In this document: one piece after another, positions 6,042-10,386 of the stretch
Layout: each line of letters opens with the position of its first letter
Numbering within the stretch: the first letter of the stretch is position 1
Assembly: GCA_031285695.1 (NCBI GenBank)
Contig: JAITVR010000224.1
Span: 1-10,386 of the forward strand
Length of the DNA: 10,386 bases
From: Prevotellaceae bacterium
Lineage (GTDB): Bacteria > Bacteroidota > Bacteroidia > Bacteroidales > UBA932
Reading direction: 5' to 3'
The notes under the pieces: model-generated
What the model was told of the DNA's origin: nothing
The model's database searches: none
What the model saw: only the letters and a program-made list of their open reading frames with translations
Program-made: the position numbers and the translations under genes

Positions 6042-6110
6042 AAGACAAAATTGCGGTTCGAGCTTTATTTTGTCTTGACTTTTGGTTACTTTGTGTCAAG
6101 ACAAAGTAAC
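6042..6110. repeat. Overlapping alternative inverted repeats
   Basis: Three perfect inverted repeats overlap in a chain. AAGACAAAAT (6042-6051) pairs with ATTTTGTCTT (6067-6076). TTTGTCTTGAC (6069-6079) pairs with GTCAAGACAAA (6095-6105). GTTACTTTG (6085-6093) pairs with CAAAGTAAC (6102-6110). Each pairing uses bases needed by the next, so they exclude one another in neighbouring steps. The TTTGTCTTGAC ... CAAAGTAAC core looks like a dispersed intergenic repeat of this phylum. Confidence 0.75.
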
Positions 6111-6135
6111 GAAGAGAAAACGGAGGTGCGAACGT

Positions 6136-6162
6136 GAGATGCTTCGACAAGCTCAGCATGAC
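6136..6162. repeat. Short dispersed repeat, second copy of the 1826-1852 motif
   Basis: These 27 nt, starting GAGATGCTTCGACAAG, are identical to 1826-1852 upstream of the channel gene. The left palindrome arm is missing here, so this is a half element. A weak partial echo (AGTGTAGCATGAC) follows at about 6171-6183. Confidence 0.85.
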
Positions 6163-6198
6163 AACGGGGAAGTGTAGCATGACGGCACGCATACCCAC

Positions 6199-6273
6199 CG
6201 TCATTGCGAGCGGGTTTAGCGAAGCAATCTCATGCCTTAATTTTGAGACTGCTTCGCTTTGCTCGCAATGATG
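6199..6273. repeat. Intergenic palindromic repeat, copy 2
   Basis: The arms 6199-6232 and 6244-6273 form a hairpin almost identical to copy 1 at 5934-6008, including the same loop sequence ATGCCTTAATTTTGAGA. The copies differ mainly in the middle of the left arm (GGGTTTA here) and at a few right-arm bases. Same orientation, about 190 nt apart. Apart from these elements and the promoter, the 5853-6350 stretch holds no gene that I can support. Confidence 0.85.
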
Positions 6274-6310
6274 TGCATGAGCAAATTAAGAGAACCTTGT
6301 TAATTTACTA

Positions 6311-6341
6311 TTGACAAGGCTGTGAAAATTGTGTATCTTTG
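6311..6341 (+). promoter_or_regulatory. Promoter of the large surface-protein gene
   Basis: TTG (6311-6313) and TATCTTTG (6334-6341) are separated by 20 nt, a good match to the Bacteroidota promoter. The predicted start point, about 4-7 nt past the -7 box, falls at 6345-6348. That leaves only a few nucleotides before the ATG at 6351. Confidence 0.75.
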
Positions 6342-6350
6342 TAAGTTAGC

Positions 6351-9300
6351 ATGAAACGTTTTTACGTCATATTCATAGCCTTGCTGCTGCCGCTGCTTGC
6401 CCGCGCGGCGGGCGAGCTGGACGGAGTTACGCTGGTAACTTCGGAGGTTAGCATTTGCCGTGGCGCAAGTGTTAACCTATCGGAGTATGTGGAAAATATT
6501 CCGCCCGGAACAAGCGTTGTTTGGCGTGCAGCGAGCACCATTGTTGCCGAGGAGCAAACGCCCACCACCACCACCGTTTACACCGCCACCTTTACCAACG
6601 GAGCCGAAAGCGCGCAGCGCACCTTTAGGGTAAACGTGGTGCCGCCGCCCACCATTAGCGCGGTTAGCCCCACGGGCGCCGGTGCCAGAATTTGTCGCGG
6701 CAGCGCGGTTACCCTCAGCGCCTCGGTGGACAATAGCAGCGAGGTTAGGTGGTACGTGAAAGGCAGCCCTACTCCCATAGCCAATAATTCATCTGTAACG
6801 CCGCTGCAAACAACCTCTTACGAAATAAACGCCCTGCCTACTGATGAGGCTTGTCGTTTGGCGGCAAGCCAAATAACCATTACAGTGGATAACCCCTCGC
6901 TAAGCATTAACGTTACGGGCAACGCAAGCCGCACCATTTGCGCCGGCGATGCGCTTGTGCTCAACGATATTATTCGCGTAAGCGCAAGCAACAGCAGCGC
7001 AACGCTCAACGTTAGCCGAAAGGAGTGGAAAAACTCCGTTGGAGCGGTTGTCAATGCAAGCAGCGCGACTGTTTTTTCTACGCCCGGAACGTACACCTTC
7101 ACGGTGGACATTGATGCCACCGCCAGCTACAACTCGGGAACGGCCTGCGGTGCTATTACCGCTACGCCCGTGAGCAACCTGCAGCGCAAGCTTACGGTAA
7201 ATGTGCAAAACTGCGCGATAAGCGTGGCGCATAGCACCGCCGAGGTTTGCGAAGGCAGCACGGTAAGGTTTACCATTAGCAAAAACAGCCTTGTATTTGG
7301 CTGGGGCGATGTGGCGGTTAGCGGCTTTAACTTTGACTCGAAAACGCTGATTTCGGAAAACGCAAGCAGCATTGTTTTTAGCCTGAGAGTGCTGAGCAGC
7401 ACCAACGTTCAAACCAGCATTGGCAACATAAAGTACAGCGGCGGCGGCAGCGCGCCCAACGCCAACTTTTCCAACGCTGTTGCTACCAAAGAATGCCTGC
7501 CCACCATTAGCAGCAATACGGGAGTATGCCCCGGAAAAAACTTTACGGTGTACGTGAACGGCAACAGCAACCTCATTGATTCCGTGCGCGTGGCGCTTGC
7601 TACCGACCTCAACGGAGTGGATAACGGCGAGCTGACTGCCGAGGTTCAAAAAACAAAAATTCCCGCCACGCCGAGCACAAATTTCAACTTTTACCTTGCG
7701 CCTGCCGACACCACCATTTACAGCGTTTTTGTTTTTTATAAAATTGGTAACTCTTTGAAAATCAAACAGTTGCAACTGCAAATAAATCCTAATTCGCTCA
7801 CAAAATGTCAGCCGCAATTTACCTACCTGCAGCAGGATAGCAGCTGCGCAGGCATAGAGCAATCGGTAAATTTGGTCAACAATTCGCTCAACATTGCGCA
7901 CGGCTACACTATTTCAAACGTAAGGTGGACTAAGCTTTGCGGAAACAATGCCCCCAACGGCAGCGCCAACAAGCAGCAGTGGTGGTTTACGCCCGCCCTT
8001 AGCTGCGAGTATGCGGCCGAAATAACGTTTACCGTAGGTGCAAAAACAAAAACCGTAACCGACACCTTTGATGTAAAAGTGCGCAGCTGCCCGCCGCTAC
8101 TACAGGCAAATCCCTGCCACGACAACGAACCCTGCTCGTTTACGCCCAACCCCGGAAGCGGCGGCGCGAACAACGACACCATTCCCATGCACTTTTGCAG
8201 CGGGCAAAAAATCAAGCTGTACGTGCACCACTACATGGGCATTAACCGCGTGCTTAGCACCGGCGACATTGCGTGGACGCCCGCCGTGCAGCTCGACACG
8301 GTGTACCAAGATGTGCGCGGCCGCGACAGCCTTTCGGTATTTTGGGTGCAGCCATTGAGCAGCACCATTTACACCGCCAGCATAAAGTACGAAGATACCA
8401 TTACGCACACGCCGTACACTACGCGGCAGGCCTACGAAATTATTTCGGACGAATGCGTGCCGCCCGTTTACACGCAGGCCGCGTGGAGCGGCGCCAAGGG
8501 TAACCTGTGCCGCGGCAACGAGCTGCTGTTTTTTATTCCAAAAATTTATAAAAACAACAGCGTTACCGGCATCACTCCGCCTGCCGATGTGGTGCGCATA
8601 AACGACAGCGTAGCTGCCCCCGACACGTTCTTTTTCCGCGCGCTGCCTACAGTTAGCGAGGTTACGCTCAGCTATCAGTTTCAAATTTTTTACAACAACT
8701 CGCTAAAAGATACCTTCGGTTTTTCGCCGCAAATTTACATCAGCATGCAGGCGTGCACGCCCGAAATTACGCCGCCCGCCGAGGCTTGCGAGGGAAGCAA
8801 CGTAAATTTTTCGCTTCGCAAAAATAACCTCACGTTTAGCGCCGACAGCGTTACGTTTAGCGGAAGCGAAAACACTTTTAGACCAAAGTTGAGCAGCGAA
8901 AACGCCAGCCAAATCGGCTACCGCATTATGGCGCACAGCGACACCAATCGGCTGGTGGCTAACGTAAAAATGCAAAACGGCGAAACGCAGCAAATCGCTT
9001 TTAGCGTAGCCGGAAAACGTTGCGCGCCCTACCTTAGCGCGCCCACCAATGAGATTTGTCCGCGCGTAAACTTTGCCGTGCGCGTAAACAAAATGAGCGC
9101 GTACAGCATTGATAGCGTAGCATGGCGTGAAGGAAATTTGGTAAAAAATTCGGCGGAAAATTACACTGGAAATTTGGCGTACAGCACCACTTTTCGCGGC
9201 AATATTTTGTACTCCTACACCGATGGCGCCGACACCGTGCGCGCGCAGGCAAGCAGCGAGGTTCCCGTAAAAATATTTCGGCAAGTTTTTACCTGCGATG

Positions 9301-10229
9301 ATACGACAATTTGTCGCGGCAATGTGGTTAACCTCAACAGCATTATCAAGGCCAACGTTTCGCTGCCCACCTACATCGAAACGCAAAAAGCGCCCTACTT
9401 TACCGACACGTTTTTTATTCCCGCCCGCGTATCGGACTGCGCCAACCCGGCAATGGCGGTAACCGTGGAGGAATCCATCGTTATTATTGTCGATTCTGCC
9501 ATTTGGGTAACCTCTATGATGGACACCGTAATGTGCCTTGGCGACAGCATTAACCTCAACGCCACAGGGCTGGGCAGCTTTTCGTGGTTCAGCACCGATA
9601 GCAGCGAAACCTACGCCACACCTCGGCCGCGCGTAGCGCCCACCCACACCACCGACTACGTGGTAACGGTAAAAAATGCCTGCGGACCAAAATTCGACAC
9701 CGCGCACGTTACCGTAAAAACCACGCCCACCATACCCGAACCGATATACGGCACGCGCTCGCCGCTGGCCAAAAACTACTACACCTACTTTGTAGCCGCC
9801 GACCCTTCGATAGACCGATACGAGTGGAATTATCCTATTGATTGGGAGTTGATTGGCGCAGGTAGCGACTCCATAAAATTCCGCTTTAGCGAAACCCCCG
9901 GCGACCTTTCGGTTACGGCGCACAACGTGTGCGGACTCAATACTTTTACCGAAAAAATTAACGTGCGCAAGGGCTACGACATTGTGGTAAGCCCCAACCC
10001 CGTATCCAGCATGCTAAACCTTATGGCGCGCAGCTGCCGCATGCAGCGCATTGCGGTGTACAGCGCCAACATGCTGCCCATGCTGCCGGTGGTAATATTC
10101 AACAATCCGCAAAACGAATTTACCATCAACGTAAGCGACCTGTACCCCAATGCCTACTTCCTTTTTGTGTGGGTTGACCAGCAAAAAGCGCCCTTGGTGT
10201 ACAAGTTTGTAAAGTACGACCGGCTGTAA
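6351..10229 (+). CDS. Large multi-Ig-like surface protein with T9SS C-terminal sorting domain
   Basis: This 1292-residue protein is predicted to be exported and placed on the cell surface or secreted. The signal peptide is MKRFYVIFIALLLPLLARA, cut near residue 19-20. The body is a string of beta-rich modules, each opening with [ILVMFSA]-C-x-G-x-x-[IVLF]-x-[LF]-type motifs. Their Cys residues are at 36, 115, 197, 300, 393, 499, 616, 720, 813, 903, 988 and 1062. Most modules have a second Cys near their end, suggesting one disulfide per domain. This fits the CHU_C-associated Ig-like/PKD-like domains of Bacteroidota adhesins. Residues from about 1208 to 1292 form a T9SS type A sorting domain: VSPNPVSSMLNL, then DLYPNAYFLFV and a final VYKFVKYDRL. 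I see no enzyme domain, so adhesion, matrix or surface-layer roles are likelier than catalysis. The ATG follows the promoter almost directly. Confidence 0.92.
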   Translation: MKRFYVIFIALLLPLLARAAGELDGVTLVTSEVSICRGASVNLSEYVENIPPGTSVVWRAASTIVAEEQTPTTTTVYTATFTNGAESAQRTFRVNVVPPPTISAVSPTGAGARICRGSAVTLSASVDNSSEVRWYVKGSPTPIANNSSVTPLQTTSYEINALPTDEACRLAASQITITVDNPSLSINVTGNASRTICAGDALVLNDIIRVSASNSSATLNVSRKEWKNSVGAVVNASSATVFSTPGTYTFTVDIDATASYNSGTACGAITATPVSNLQRKLTVNVQNCAISVAHSTAEVCEGSTVRFTISKNSLVFGWGDVAVSGFNFDSKTLISENASSIVFSLRVLSSTNVQTSIGNIKYSGGGSAPNANFSNAVATKECLPTISSNTGVCPGKNFTVYVNGNSNLIDSVRVALATDLNGVDNGELTAEVQKTKIPATPSTNFNFYLAPADTTIYSVFVFYKIGNSLKIKQLQLQINPNSLTKCQPQFTYLQQDSSCAGIEQSVNLVNNSLNIAHGYTISNVRWTKLCGNNAPNGSANKQQWWFTPALSCEYAAEITFTVGAKTKTVTDTFDVKVRSCPPLLQANPCHDNEPCSFTPNPGSGGANNDTIPMHFCSGQKIKLYVHHYMGINRVLSTGDIAWTPAVQLDTVYQDVRGRDSLSVFWVQPLSSTIYTASIKYEDTITHTPYTTRQAYEIISDECVPPVYTQAAWSGAKGNLCRGNELLFFIPKIYKNNSVTGITPPADVVRINDSVAAPDTFFFRALPTVSEVTLSYQFQIFYNNSLKDTFGFSPQIYISMQACTPEITPPAEACEGSNVNFSLRKNNLTFSADSVTFSGSENTFRPKLSSENASQIGYRIMAHSDTNRLVANVKMQNGETQQIAFSVAGKRCAPYLSAPTNEICPRVNFAVRVNKMSAYSIDSVAWREGNLVKNSAENYTGNLAYSTTFRGNILYSYTDGADTVRAQASSEVPVKIFRQVFTCDDTTICRGNVVNLNSIIKANVSLPTYIETQKAPYFTDTFFIPARVSDCANPAMAVTVEESIVIIVDSAIWVTSMMDTVMCLGDSINLNATGLGSFSWFSTDSSETYATPRPRVAPTHTTDYVVTVKNACGPKFDTAHVTVKTTPTIPEPIYGTRSPLAKNYYTYFVAADPSIDRYEWNYPIDWELIGAGSDSIKFRFSETPGDLSVTAHNVCGLNTFTEKINVRKGYDIVVSPNPVSSMLNLMARSCRMQRIAVYSANMLPMLPVVIFNNPQNEFTINVSDLYPNAYFLFVWVDQQKAPLVYKFVKYDRL

Positions 10230-10232
10230 AAA

Positions 10233-10263
10233 TTTGTATTTCCGCAAAAAAGTATTACCTTTG
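10233..10263 (+). promoter_or_regulatory. Promoter of initiator tRNA
   Basis: TTTG (10233-10236), 19 nt, then TACCTTTG (10256-10263) is a full match to the Bacteroidota promoter. It begins 4 nt after the stop codon of the surface-protein gene and ends 8 nt before the tRNA. Confidence 0.88.
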
Positions 10264-10271
10264 CACCCATA

Positions 10272-10344
<73 letters not shown>

Positions 10345-10351
10345 CTCCACC

Positions 10352-10386
10352 AAAGCCTTGTGAGCCGCGCGCTGCAAGGCTTTTTT
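10352..10386 (+). terminator. Intrinsic terminator of initiator tRNA
   Basis: AAAGCCTTG (10352-10360) pairs with CAAGGCTTT (10375-10383), followed by T to the window end. The loop is GC-rich. The T run may continue beyond the window. Confidence 0.88.

Noticed and set aside
5965..6204. Minus-strand 79-residue ORF containing VVMLSLSKHLT and SLRAKRSNL
   Set aside because: Both peptides come from dispersed palindromic repeats in the gene-free region. There is no domain, and no promoter pattern fits.
5934..6273. Possible CRISPR array because of repeated 75-nt units
   Set aside because: There are only two units, each a hairpin in itself. There is no regular short repeat-spacer pattern and no cas gene.
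6900..9923. Long minus-strand ORFs (up to about 400 residues) opposite the surface-protein gene
   Set aside because: Ala/Gly/Val/Arg-rich shadow frames caused by codon bias of the real gene. They have no signal peptide or domain.

Overview
The window comes from a member of the Bacteroidota, but I cannot name the genus. Three things support this. Several promoters have the form TTTG or TTG, then 19-20 nt, then TAnnTTTG, which is the primary sigma-factor promoter of this phylum. A 1292-residue secreted protein ends in a type IX secretion (T9SS) sorting domain. The intergenic regions carry the short palindromic repeats that are common in these genomes, and neither tRNA gene encodes its CCA end. 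Base composition looks near 50% G+C throughout, and no gene stands out as foreign by eye.

Left part (1-4577). The window opens inside a gene for a secreted PQQ-like beta-propeller protein, which lacks only its signal peptide start. It converges on an ArsR-family repressor gene on the minus strand, and a long near-perfect inverted repeat fills the gap between them. Diverging from the repressor is a plus-strand cluster: an aquaglyceroporin, a CobW-type (COG0523) metal-chaperone GTPase and a small outer-membrane beta-barrel protein, closed by a strong intrinsic terminator. The repressor ends in Cys-Cys-Lys, the channel ends in Cys-Cys-Cys, and the GTPase has the CxCC metal motif. The channel's predicted selectivity filter (W-I-A-R) resembles that of metalloid-permeable NIP channels more than that of E. 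coli GlpF. My inference is a metalloid- or metal-responsive divergon. There is no arsenate reductase, ArsB/Acr3 pump or ArsM in the window.

Middle part (4578-6350). A tRNA-Ser(UGA) gene on the minus strand has its own promoter and terminator. It diverges from a complete malate dehydrogenase gene (mdh), which also has a terminator. A gene-free stretch of about 500 bases follows. It is filled with short palindromic repeats: two near-identical hairpins of about 75 nt, one copy of a motif also found upstream of the channel gene, and a chain of overlapping alternative hairpins.

Right part (6351-10386). One very large gene encodes a cell-surface protein with a signal peptide, about twelve Cys-containing Ig-like modules and a C-terminal T9SS sorting domain. 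Its promoter lies so close to the ATG that the mRNA should be nearly leaderless. Directly downstream is the initiator tRNA-fMet gene with its own promoter, followed by a terminator that reaches the window edge.

The most interesting part is the ArsR / channel / CobW / outer-membrane-protein divergon. Its likely substrate is inferred from motifs and needs experimental support. The surface protein and the repeat cluster come next.
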